A stretch of 64,000 nt of DNA from Clostridiaceae bacterium OM02-2AC. GTDB lineage: Bacteria > Bacillota_I > Bacilli_A > Erysipelotrichales > Erysipelotrichaceae. The number at the start of each line of letters is the position of its first letter. Within the stretch, counting starts at the first letter, position 1. Location: NCBI GenBank assembly GCA_003481775.1, contig QULU01000029.1, forward strand, positions 1 to 64,000. The letters run 5' to 3'. The position numbers and the translations under genes were made by a program. The notes beneath the pieces are model-generated. The model worked only from the letters and a program-made list of their open reading frames with translations. It did not search any database and was not told where the DNA came from. This document shows, one piece after another, positions 16,359-23,976 of the stretch.

Positions 16359-17126
16359 TTACACCTCTTCCTTTGCTCTGTTGAATTTGAGATCAGCATA
16401 CAGGGATGCGATAATAAAGGCTACAACGGCGATGACAATCATCGGCACATTGCCGTAAATAGACAGCACGAAGCCCAGCATGAACAGCTGAATAATATTT
16501 GGGCGGTTGGACAGCAGACGCAGAATGATCGCAATCCCCATAGCCGGCAGTATCTGTCCGATTACTGTAAGAATCTGCATCGGAGTTCCCTTTAAGGCAT
16601 CCAGCACCTGTGTTGCCACATCGGTTCCGAAATACAGAATGCCAAAGACCGGTACGGCTGAGATACAGAAGGTTGCTATCTGTGCGAGTACGAATTGTAC
16701 AAAGTAAATCTTTTTCATATCTCCCTGTGCAGCAGCACTGTCCACCATGTGTACGAATACGGAGTTGATGGTGCTTCGCAGATTCCAGACGATGGTACCG
16801 ACAAGACCAAAGGATACAGCAATCGTAACGGCGACCTGTGGAGTGGCACCTGTCGCTATCGCAAGCGATGTTCCAACAACCCCTGCAATGCCGGGATCAC
16901 TTGGTATCGCACCTCCGACATTCAGGAACCCAAGGACTACGGTATTGATCGTTGCACCGATAATCAGACCGTTTTGCGGATCCCCCAGAATCAAGCCGAC
17001 GATGGTGCCGGATACAAGCGGCTGGCGAATGGATACGTGTACGATTCCGGTAAGCCAGGGCGGTGAACACAGCGTCATATAATACAAAATCCCGATAAGC
17101 GCTGCCTGTAAAAAGTTAATTTCCAT
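16359..17126 (-). CDS. PTS mannose-family EIIC membrane component
   Basis: A 255-residue polytopic protein, the first gene of the operon. Typical features are TGIVHVSIRQPLVSGTIVGL near the start, AIPSDPGIAGVVGTSLAIAT in the central loop, and about six to eight hydrophobic segments. It forms the transport channel with EIID. A sigma-A type promoter lies about 60-90 bases upstream, and an AGGAG site precedes the ATG. Confidence 0.93.
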   Translation of the reverse strand: MEINFLQAALIGILYYMTLCSPPWLTGIVHVSIRQPLVSGTIVGLILGDPQNGLIIGATINTVVLGFLNVGGAIPSDPGIAGVVGTSLAIATGATPQVAVTIAVSFGLVGTIVWNLRSTINSVFVHMVDSAAAQGDMKKIYFVQFVLAQIATFCISAVPVFGILYFGTDVATQVLDALKGTPMQILTVIGQILPAMGIAIILRLLSNRPNIIQLFMLGFVLSIYGNVPMIVIAVVAFIIASLYADLKFNRAKEEV

Positions 17127-17184
17127 GTGTTTTCTCCTCTCATGTTTTTTGAAAACCTAGTAGCTACTGACTGTTTACACACAT

Positions 17185-17213
17185 ACTATAAACGCTCAAA
17201 AACCTTCCGTCAA
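17185..17213 (-). promoter_or_regulatory. Sigma-A promoter of the PTS/D-amino acid operon
   Basis: On the minus strand, TTGACG (17208-17213) and TATAGT (17185-17190) are separated by exactly 17 bases, 60 bases before the EIIC start. This is a good housekeeping promoter. Operons controlled by LevR-type activators usually carry a sigma-54 promoter instead; no TGGCAC-N5-TTGC element is visible. Confidence 0.75.
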
Positions 17214-17348
17214 ATAACGTAAAAGCACAGTATTTTTTACATTCGTGTCATTCAAAAGACAAGAAAAGAAGGTGATATTTTCCAGTATCTGCAATTTTTA
17301 ACGATATCTGCATATGTGTGCTTTCCATCTCCACACAAATCATATCCG

Positions 17349-17357
17349 TGCTATAAT
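17349..17357 (+). promoter_or_regulatory. Extended -10 promoter of the LevR-like regulator
   Basis: TG-C-TATAAT forms an extended -10 element about 70 bases upstream of the regulator start. No clear -35 box is visible, as is common with extended -10 promoters. Confidence 0.55.
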
Positions 17358-17427
17358 AAGTGTGCAAACAGACAATAAGCGTGCATCCCGCAGCTTGGGA
17401 TTTCAGCACCAAAAAGTGGAGGAAGTT

Positions 17428-19764
17428 ATGAAAAAAGCACCTCGTACAAAGGATATTCAAAATCTTGTTGCCAGCTATACGGCAAACGGTATTACCGCAC
17501 ACACCTATGATTTCAGCAGCTGCAATGCGCATGACATCGCACTGATTCTGAAGATAGATCGAACCAACGTTTCCCGCGTCCTTAATCAGCTGCACCGTGA
17601 AAACCGGCTCATCAAGCTGCAGGGACGTCCCACCCTGTATCTGGATGCCGGTGTCATACATTCCTTTTCGACAGAGCCGGTTCCTTATACACTGCCGGTA
17701 GGAAGAGATATACAGGAGTATCTGCATCAGGATAAGCCCGTGCGCGTGCGTGAGGATAGCAGCAGGCACAAGCTTACCTATACCGGTATACACGCAAATG
17801 AATCCCTGCATCCTCTGTATCAGGAGCTGCTGGCGATTCTCATGTATCCCCAAGCCCTGCAAAGCATGGCACTTTGTGCGCCCTATGGAGAAGGCAAGCA
17901 CCATTTTCTGAATTTTTTTATCGAAAAGGCAAAGGAGCTTCAGCTGCTTGGCAAGCATACACAAATTCTGGAGCAGGAGCTGGAGGATGCGACGGATGTA
18001 CAGCATCAGATTTTTAATATTCATCCCGATACCCCCGCCTTCCTCATTCTGGATGTCCAATGCAGTGATATGCGCATGATCAAGCAGGTACAGCAAAAAT
18101 TACAGAAACAGCACGCCGCCTTACATAGCAGCTGGAAAATCTGTTATCTGTTTCACGATATGGAAAAGCAGGATAGCGCAGCCCTGCAAGGACTCATCGA
18201 CTATCCGATGGTGTTTCCCTGCTATGAGCAACGCACACTGAAGGAACGTCTGGAAATTATTTTTGCCGAAATACAATGGCAGTCCGACATCCTGAATCAA
18301 ACCATCTGTCTGCATAAAAATGTGATCACCTGTATGGCACTTGCTGACAAAGCATATACCACACACAGCTTCCTGCAGGAGCTGCGCCGTTCCATCATTC
18401 GCGCACACTACAGCTTTATCCAGCGCAGAGCAAACATCATCGATGTCACCTTTGAGCATCTGTCCGACGACATGCTGAACAGCATACGGGATGTTTCCTC
18501 CCGCTTTGCACAGCTGCACAGCATCCTCGATCTGTTTGATGGCGATGTGCTTTACTTCATACCACAGACCTCCTGCCGGTTCTTTACGACCCTGCAGCAT
18601 GCGCTTTTGAATGAGCAGCAGCTGATTGATTGCCATGATGATGAGCAGATCGTTTCCATCTGTAACGCCATGCTGAAAAAAACAGAGAAAATAGAAATCA
18701 ATACGATTCGCTCCATATTTGTCAAAGAGCTTTACGATCTGATGTTTCCGCTGCTGGCATCCACGCCGCTCAGGCAGAAGGAGACGATGATTTTTGTATT
18801 ATTTGAATACCTGCAAAATCTCATAACGGAATTGAAGAACGATACTTACACCTGCAGCTTTACACCGTCGCATGGTCTTGGGACAAAGCGCACCGATGCT
18901 ATCACGGATGATATTGCACAGATCATCCAATCCAAGCTGGAGGTCATACTGCCGCAGGATGAGCGCATTTTGATCAGCACCTACCTGCAGCTGGCCATGC
19001 AGAGGCTGGAGGCAAAAACCCCGCTACTGTTTCTCTGTCATGGGGAAGATATCGCCGCAAATTATGAAAAATACATACGCTCCGCCAATTTGTATGATAA
19101 CTGTCATTCCATCGATTATTCCGAGGCCTGGAGAAGAAAGGAATTCCACTTCTTTCTGGAACATGTATGCAATCGCATCCAGCAGATCGACAACCACGAA
19201 ACCCTTTTGCTGTTCAGCGATATTGCGCCTTTAACAGAGATTGGCGAACAGATCAGCAGCCGTCTGCATATCGATGTGCAAAGCTTTGCCCCCATTTCCC
19301 TTCCCCTCATTCTCAATACGATATCCGCACGGAAGCATGCGCATATGGAGGAATACAATCAGCCGCAGACTCCAAGCTTTCCTGCCGCATCGCTCAGTGA
19401 GAACTCGCGCACGCTGATTGACCGTATTTCCCGCCAGATACTCCAGCAGTCGCTGGTATTTCTGGACGCGAACAAGGCCTCCTCTTCTTTGATGATCGTT
19501 CTATTGAATATTTTGAAAAAGCTGAAGCTTAGCTATAGCGATGAAATCACCATTCGCTTCATCATACATGGGGCATTCGTCATTGAGCGTGCCATCCGCA
19601 ACGACCCCCTGCCAAATAAAAAAACACGGGAGATTATCAATTCCCATGCCGATGTGTACAATACGATCAGTCTGGAGCTGAATGAATTGAACAATATTTT
19701 CAACATCAGTATATCCAAAGCTGAAATCGCCACAATCACACAGATTTTTCTGGAATATATGTAG
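17428..19764 (+). CDS. Degenerate LevR-type PRD regulator
   Basis: About 778 residues. Order seen: an N-terminal winged helix (HDIALILKIDRTNVSRVLNQ), a degenerate AAA+ region (~residues 120-290), a PRD-like region, a degenerate EIIA-Man-like domain (TPLLFLCHGEDIAANYEKYI ... LLLFSDIAPLTEIG), and a C-terminal PRD (FIIHGAFVIERAIRN). In LevR proteins the AAA+ domain carries a Walker A GKT and the sigma-54-contacting GAFTGA loop. Here the Walker position reads CAPYGEGKHHF and no GAFTGA is visible. ATP-driven sigma-54 activation is therefore doubtful. The start at 17428 has GGAGG five bases upstream. It is divergent from the PTS operon and is its likely regulator. Confidence 0.75.
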   Translation: MKKAPRTKDIQNLVASYTANGITAHTYDFSSCNAHDIALILKIDRTNVSRVLNQLHRENRLIKLQGRPTLYLDAGVIHSFSTEPVPYTLPVGRDIQEYLHQDKPVRVREDSSRHKLTYTGIHANESLHPLYQELLAILMYPQALQSMALCAPYGEGKHHFLNFFIEKAKELQLLGKHTQILEQELEDATDVQHQIFNIHPDTPAFLILDVQCSDMRMIKQVQQKLQKQHAALHSSWKICYLFHDMEKQDSAALQGLIDYPMVFPCYEQRTLKERLEIIFAEIQWQSDILNQTICLHKNVITCMALADKAYTTHSFLQELRRSIIRAHYSFIQRRANIIDVTFEHLSDDMLNSIRDVSSRFAQLHSILDLFDGDVLYFIPQTSCRFFTTLQHALLNEQQLIDCHDDEQIVSICNAMLKKTEKIEINTIRSIFVKELYDLMFPLLASTPLRQKETMIFVLFEYLQNLITELKNDTYTCSFTPSHGLGTKRTDAITDDIAQIIQSKLEVILPQDERILISTYLQLAMQRLEAKTPLLFLCHGEDIAANYEKYIRSANLYDNCHSIDYSEAWRRKEFHFFLEHVCNRIQQIDNHETLLLFSDIAPLTEIGEQISSRLHIDVQSFAPISLPLILNTISARKHAHMEEYNQPQTPSFPAASLSENSRTLIDRISRQILQQSLVFLDANKASSSLMIVLLNILKKLKLSYSDEITIRFIIHGAFVIERAIRNDPLPNKKTREIINSHADVYNTISLELNELNNIFNISISKAEIATITQIFLEYM

Positions 19765-19844
19765 CTCCTGAATTCCCATGTGCATTCCCCTTGTACAATT
19801 ACTTCAGTATTTCAAATTTTGTTTTCCCTTCCTTCACACATGCA

Positions 19845-19893
19845 TAAAAAAAGCGGGCTCTGCGTGATACTTCATCAGCAGTTGTCCGCTTTT
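19845..19893 (-). terminator. Terminator of gltX, probably bidirectional
   Basis: A long interrupted stem with AAAAGCGG / CCGCTTTT ends and inner CTGC/GCAG and TGA/TCA pairings lies between the convergent regulator and gltX genes. On the minus strand it is followed by seven T. Confidence 0.75.
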
Positions 19894-19913
19894 CTATAGC
19901 ATTTCTATGTAAA

Positions 19914-21374
19914 TCAGGCAAGCTCAGCCTCCAGCTTTTCGATGCCCTTTGCAATACGCTGTAGGGTTTCCTCTTTTCCGAGGATATGAGCGATTTCAAT
20001 GGCTCCCCCCGGAGTAAACTGCTTTCCGGTGATGGCTGTACGTACCGGCCATAAAATCTGTCCGTTTTTCATTTCCATCTGTTTAGGTAAAGATAACAGC
20101 AGCTCATGCAGGTTCTCTTCACTTGACCAGTCATTCAGTGCAGACAGAGCACTCTGCGCAGCCTGCAATGCCTTTAATGCAATTTCATAGGTTGTCTTCA
20201 TTTTTTTATGAATGTACATGGCATTGTCATAGTCCGGCAGCTCGTCAATGAAATCCAGACTCTCCGGGATAGAGGTCAGAATATCACATCTTGGCTGCAG
20301 AATGCGTGCAACCGCCATGATATCCACTGGTCTGTGCACCGATTCCTCGATATACGGCTTCGCCAGCTCACAAAATTTTTCCGTGCTCATCGCACGCAGA
20401 TACATACCGTTCATCCATGTCAGCTTGTCGATATCAAAAATCGCCGGTGATTTGGAAATACGCTTGATATCGAATACCTTGATCAGCTCATCCAGTGAAA
20501 AAATTTCCTGCTCTGTTTCCGGTGACCATCCAAGCAGAGCGATGTAATTCAGAATCGCTTCCGGAAGATACCCCTTTTTCACAAGGTCCTGAAAGCTGGC
20601 ATCCCCGTTTCGCTTACTCAGCTTGTGCTGTTCATCCTTCATGACCGGTGGAACATGCACATAGGTGGGAATGTCCCAGCCAAAGGACTGGTAAACAAGA
20701 TTATATTTCGGTGTGGAGGACAGATACTCGTTTCCACGCACAACATGGGTGATGCCCATCTGGTGATCATCCACAATATTCGCAAAATTATAGGTCGGGT
20801 AGCCATCGCTTTTCAGCAGTACGGATTCATCCAGTATGCTGTTATCCACCTCAATGCGGCCATATACCTCATCATCGAAATATGTTTCTCCATCGTGACG
20901 AATCGTCTGACGTACAACATATTTTTCCCCTTTGGCAATACGCTCTCTTGCCTCTTCCACCGATACATGCTTGCATGGATCATCATATTTGAAAGAGATT
21001 CCCAGGCTTTCCGCCTCTTTTCTCTGTTTTTCTATTTCTTCCTCACCGCAGAAGCAGTAATGTGCGCCTCCCAGATCAACCAGCTGATCGGCATATTCCT
21101 TATACATCGGCAAACGCTCAGACTGTACATACGGTCCGAACTCTCCTCCGATATCCGGTCCTTCATCATGATGCAGACCGACTTCCTTCATCGTATCGTA
21201 TATGATTTCGACAGCGCCTTCCACGTAGCGTTCCTGATCGGTATCCTCGATACGCAGAATAAAATCTCCGTCCTCATGCTTGGCGATCAGATATTCAAAC
21301 AATGCCGTTCTCAGATTTCCGATGTGCATATACCCGGTAGGACTTGGTGCAAATCTTGTTCTTACTTTTTTCAT
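19914..21374 (-). CDS. gltX: Glutamyl-tRNA synthetase
   Basis: A 486-residue class I aminoacyl-tRNA synthetase that charges tRNA-Glu, and in most Firmicutes also tRNA-Gln as the first step of Gln-tRNA formation. The HIGH element is in RFAPSPTGYMHIGNLRTALF, the KMSKS element in HKLSKRNGDASF. HYCFCGEEEIEKQRKEAESL is a conserved middle region. ATG 21374 is chosen over 21392 because GGAAGG lies five bases upstream. It lies about 120 bases downstream of a tRNA-Gln gene on the same strand. Confidence 0.96.
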   Translation of the reverse strand: MKKVRTRFAPSPTGYMHIGNLRTALFEYLIAKHEDGDFILRIEDTDQERYVEGAVEIIYDTMKEVGLHHDEGPDIGGEFGPYVQSERLPMYKEYADQLVDLGGAHYCFCGEEEIEKQRKEAESLGISFKYDDPCKHVSVEEARERIAKGEKYVVRQTIRHDGETYFDDEVYGRIEVDNSILDESVLLKSDGYPTYNFANIVDDHQMGITHVVRGNEYLSSTPKYNLVYQSFGWDIPTYVHVPPVMKDEQHKLSKRNGDASFQDLVKKGYLPEAILNYIALLGWSPETEQEIFSLDELIKVFDIKRISKSPAIFDIDKLTWMNGMYLRAMSTEKFCELAKPYIEESVHRPVDIMAVARILQPRCDILTSIPESLDFIDELPDYDNAMYIHKKMKTTYEIALKALQAAQSALSALNDWSSEENLHELLLSLPKQMEMKNGQILWPVRTAITGKQFTPGGAIEIAHILGKEETLQRIAKGIEKLEAELA

Positions 21375-21462
21375 ACGGGCCTTCCTTTCCATTTTATGTT
21401 TCTATATGTAGCAGCAGCTTGGCATTTCCCAACTAAATGCAGGGTGCTTCCCCGTGATAAAC

Positions 21463-21483
21463 AAAAAAGTCGCCGAAGCGACT
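21463..21483 (-). terminator. Terminator of the tRNA-Gln transcript
   Basis: On the minus strand AGTCGC-TTCG-GCGACT is a perfect six-base-pair stem with a stable UUCG tetraloop, followed by six T. It lies 13 bases after the tRNA 3' end. Confidence 0.9.
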
Positions 21484-21495
21484 CTCGTTTTTTAT

Positions 21496-21571
21496 TGGCT
21501 GGGGTACTTGGATTCGAACCAAGGAAATGCCAGATTCAGAGTCTGGTGCCTTACCGCTTGGCTATACCCCA
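21496..21571 (-). tRNA. tRNA-Gln (anticodon CUG)
   Basis: On the minus strand a complete cloverleaf can be folded: acceptor TGGGGTA / TACCCCA, D arm with AGCCAAGCGGTAAGGC, anticodon stem CCAGA / TCTGG with loop CTCTGAA, and T arm CTTGG-TTCGAAT-CCAAG. The anticodon in loop positions 3-5 is CTG, reading CAG (Gln). The 3' GCCA, including CCA, is encoded. The 5' sequence is typical of bacterial tRNA-Gln. Confidence 0.95.
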
Positions 21572-22417
21572 ATCTCTCAGCGGCAACGACATTATTCTAC
21601 TTGTTTTCTATGGTTTTGTCAATAGATTATTTTAAAAAAATCAAAAAAGTTTTTAACCTATAGGTTTCGACTCACAGCCAATTCCTACATATGTGATTTA
21701 TCTATGAACTATTAGAATATGGAGCCCATGGAACAGGTCCTATATTTTCATTTACTCTCATATGCTGATCCTTCTCTATTTTCAAAGCGCTGTGAATCAT
21801 AACCACCGGTAGCTTTCCTTACATGGAATTATGAAAAAGGATTGCATCAGCGATGGAAGAATAAGACGAAATCATCCTACACAACTCTATTCTTTCGTTT
21901 TGCATCGTGTTCTTTCCTTATGCCGGAAAAAATATTTTGATAAGGGATAATTCAAATCCTGAAGCTCATCTGCCTTCCCTGCATGAGCTGGCTATCCCCC
22001 ATAGAAAGACCGTATATCATATATACCGTATATCATATATATTGGAGTGTCTTAGTTCCTGTGCGAATGATCAAATGGGATATGAACAGGTGGTGCTTCG
22101 GGATATCACACGCCTCACCTGCCTGGTCCTTGCCTTTTTCAGACGAATTACAGGAAAGCGCCAACGCACCGTAAATTTGCCACTAATCTTCCAGAATATT
22201 AGAAGGTCAGCTTTCCACTAAGATATGTAAAAGCAGAACAGGCCTTTATTATATAGAATACGATTTCTTATCGCTGTATGGATTTTGCTTAACGGGATGG
22301 ATGCTGAGAATATGAACCGTAAACCACAGCATTGACAGGAGGTCCATCCCTTTATTTTACAGCTTTTCAGGCACATCCATAATTTGAACATAAAATTCAT
22401 ACCTTCGCACACGGCGC
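21572..22417. other. Intergenic region upstream of the sucrose operon
   Basis: About 850 bases with no convincing gene. Short open frames (such as 21907-22221 plus) lack ribosome binding sites and recognisable motifs. The only clear structure is the terminator-like hairpin at 22294-22357. It could hold remnants of a lost gene, but nothing identifiable remains. Confidence 0.5.
22294..22357 (+). terminator. Terminator-like hairpin without an assigned gene
   Basis: GGGATGGA (22294-22301) pairs with TCCATCCC (22343-22350); an inner ATGCTG / CAGCAT stem adds stability, and TTTATTTT follows on the plus strand. It lies upstream of the operon promoter at 22418, so it may end a transcript from the gene-poor region or be part of a longer leader. 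Confidence 0.55.
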
Positions 22418-22446
22418 TTGACAGCACTACGAAATCGTGGGATAAT
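22418..22446 (+). promoter_or_regulatory. Sigma-A promoter of the sucrose operon
   Basis: A consensus TTGACA (22418-22423), a 17-base spacer and GATAAT (22441-22446). Transcription would start near 22453, about 110 bases before the EIIA gene, leaving a leader long enough for an antiterminator element. Confidence 0.8.
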
Positions 22447-22461
22447 TCTGGAGAAATCGAT

Positions 22462-22487
22462 GAGAGTAACTCGTCTGAGGCTTAACC
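22462..22487 (+). promoter_or_regulatory. Possible LicT/SacT-type ribonucleic antiterminator (RAT) in the leader
   Basis: This 26-base element starts GAGAGTAACTC and ends GAGGCTTAACC. It shares the GTAAC...GGC-TAACC pattern with the clearer RAT at 23871 and begins about ten bases after the predicted transcription start. It has a small CTC/GAG stem. A strong overlapping terminator is not evident, so function is uncertain. Confidence 0.4.
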
Positions 22488-22561
22488 AGAGATTTGTGCA
22501 TAGTACTACGCAGGGAATGAAGGAAGCAAGATAATGTTTGCTTTCTAGATTAGGAGCGATT

Positions 22562-23044
22562 ATGTTCGGATTGAAAAAGAAAAGCAAAATAGTGGAACTG
22601 GCTTCACCGATCAATGGAAAAATGATGAGCTTAGGTGAAGTTCCGGATAAGGTTTTTGCGTCTGAAATGATGGGACCTGGTGTGGCTTTCATTTCTGAGG
22701 ATGGAAACATCTGTTCGCCATGCGATGGTGAATTGATGACGGTATTTCCCACAAAGCATGCGATTGGAATAAAGGCAGAAAACGGTGCTGAAATACTAAT
22801 TCATTTTGGAATCGATACTGTCCAATTAGAAGGAAGCTGTTTCCATCAAAAAATCGAAGCAGGAAAAAAAGTAAAAAAGGGCGATTTGATCATGGAGGCT
22901 GATATCGAAGCAATCCGCAAGCAGGGATATAAAATCGATACGCCTATGATTATCACGAATGCAGATGAATTTCATATTACGATCCACAAGGGGGATGCTG
23001 TTACTGTAAACACGGATCCAGTCATATCTCTGGAAAAGAAGTAA
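22562..23044 (+). CDS. PTS glucose-family EIIA protein
   Basis: A 160-residue soluble EIIA-Glc-like phosphocarrier. The active histidine is in EILIHFGIDTVQL and the partner histidine in TKHAIGIKAENGAE; CSPCDGELMTVF is the usual third element. It supplies phosphate to the EIIBC at 23977, which has no EIIA domain of its own. The frame is open from 22538 but the ATG at 22562 has AGGAG five bases upstream. First gene of the operon, six bases before licT. Codon use here looks more AT-rich than in the flanking housekeeping genes, by eye. Confidence 0.9.
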   Translation: MFGLKKKSKIVELASPINGKMMSLGEVPDKVFASEMMGPGVAFISEDGNICSPCDGELMTVFPTKHAIGIKAENGAEILIHFGIDTVQLEGSCFHQKIEAGKKVKKGDLIMEADIEAIRKQGYKIDTPMIITNADEFHITIHKGDAVTVNTDPVISLEKK

Positions 23045-23049
23045 AGCAT

Positions 23050-23895
23050 ATGGAGGTCATAAAAAAGCTGGGGAACAACGCAGCCATCTGTAAGGATCAT
23101 AGCGGCAGAGAATTGATTGCGATCGGATTGGGCATTGGATTTCCGAAATGTCCGTATGTATTGGATGATTTGAGTAAGATTGACCGTACGTTTTATAACG
23201 TGGATTCTGAATACATAAGCTTATTTGAGGACATTGATTCGGGAATCTTTAAGATTTCTGCGGATGTTATTGATTTGGCGATTACAATGCTGAGTGTTCC
23301 TTTAAAGCAAAATGCTGTATTTACACTGGCAGATCATTTGAATTTTGCCCTTGTACGGTTGAAAAAGGGCATGATATTTGCGACGCCAATCGCAAACGAA
23401 TTGAGAGATTTGTATCCGGTGGAAGTAAAAATTGCAAGGTATACATTGAATCTGTTACAGAAAAATCTAAAGGCAGCATTGCCGGAATCGGAAATATATG
23501 CGATTGCCATGAATATCATCAATTCTGAAGAAACCTATAGCTCAAATAATCAAATCACACTGAAATCTGAGTTTATTCAAGAAATTGTGAGGATTATCGA
23601 AGCGCAGATGAAGGTTTCAATAGATACAAATTCATTTAATTATTCTAGATTTGCATCACATATGCAATATCTATTCAGAAGAAAAAGCCAATATAGTGAA
23701 ATCAGCAGCACCAACAGGAAATTGTTTGAAGTATTGAAAAAAGAATACCCGGAAACATTTGCTTGTGTACTGCTAATCAAAGCATCAATATTTCATAAAT
23801 TTAGTTGGAGTATTGAGGATGAGGAATTATTATATTTAATTCTCCATGTAAATCGATTGTGTTCCCATGAGGGTGTAACGAATGATTCGGCATAA
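23050..23895 (+). CDS. LicT/SacT-type transcriptional antiterminator (BglG family)
   Basis: A 281-residue RNA-binding regulator. Residues 1-55 are the co-antiterminator domain (MEVIKKLGNNAAICKDHSGR and RELIAIGLGIGF, with the conserved Asn10). PRD1 spans ~65-165 with His96 in TLADHLNF; PRD2 spans ~175-275 with His204 in RFASHMQY and His266 in LYLILHVNRL. The second PRD1 phosphorylation histidine is replaced by Asn155 in IYAIAMNIINS. When active, such proteins bind a RAT hairpin and prevent a terminator from forming. The RAT at 23871-23897 overlaps its own 3' end, so it likely controls the genes downstream of itself. Confidence 0.9.
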   Translation: MEVIKKLGNNAAICKDHSGRELIAIGLGIGFPKCPYVLDDLSKIDRTFYNVDSEYISLFEDIDSGIFKISADVIDLAITMLSVPLKQNAVFTLADHLNFALVRLKKGMIFATPIANELRDLYPVEVKIARYTLNLLQKNLKAALPESEIYAIAMNIINSEETYSSNNQITLKSEFIQEIVRIIEAQMKVSIDTNSFNYSRFASHMQYLFRRKSQYSEISSTNRKLFEVLKKEYPETFACVLLIKASIFHKFSWSIEDEELLYLILHVNRLCSHEGVTNDSA

Positions 23896-23897
23896 CC
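23871..23897 (+). promoter_or_regulatory. RAT antiterminator element overlapping the licT stop codon
   Basis: The element starts GGGTGTAAC and ends GGCATAACC around a CGAA-TGA-TTCG stem. It matches the known RAT layout (GG..TGTTAC, small stem, GGCAAAACC). Its last four bases, AACC, are also the first bases of the terminator stem, the mutually exclusive arrangement needed for LicT-type antitermination. Confidence 0.65.
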
Positions 23898-23949
23898 TTT
23901 GCACAATATAAACATTGCCTGATGTTTATTGTGTGAAGGTTTTTATTTT
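23894..23949 (+). terminator. Antitermination-controlled terminator between licT and the EIIBC gene
   Basis: A long stem starts AACCTT at 23894, continues through CACAATA and AACAT, and returns through ATGTTTATTGTGTG to AAGGTT, about 18 base pairs in all, followed by TTTTATTTTA. It lies between licT and EIIBC in the 80-base gap and overlaps the RAT. It should allow EIIA and licT expression while blocking the permease and catabolic genes unless LicT is active. Confidence 0.85.
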
Positions 23950-23976
23950 ATAGAAAATCAGAGAGGATAACATAGT

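Noticed and set aside
17236..17250. Possible sigma-54 -24 element (TGACACG on the minus strand) upstream of the PTS operon
   Set aside because: The -12 GC element is missing at the required spacing, and a 17-bp-spaced sigma-A promoter lies closer to the gene.
21907..22221. 104-codon plus-strand frame before the sucrose operon
   Set aside because: No ribosome binding site or recognisable family; composition resembles random translation.
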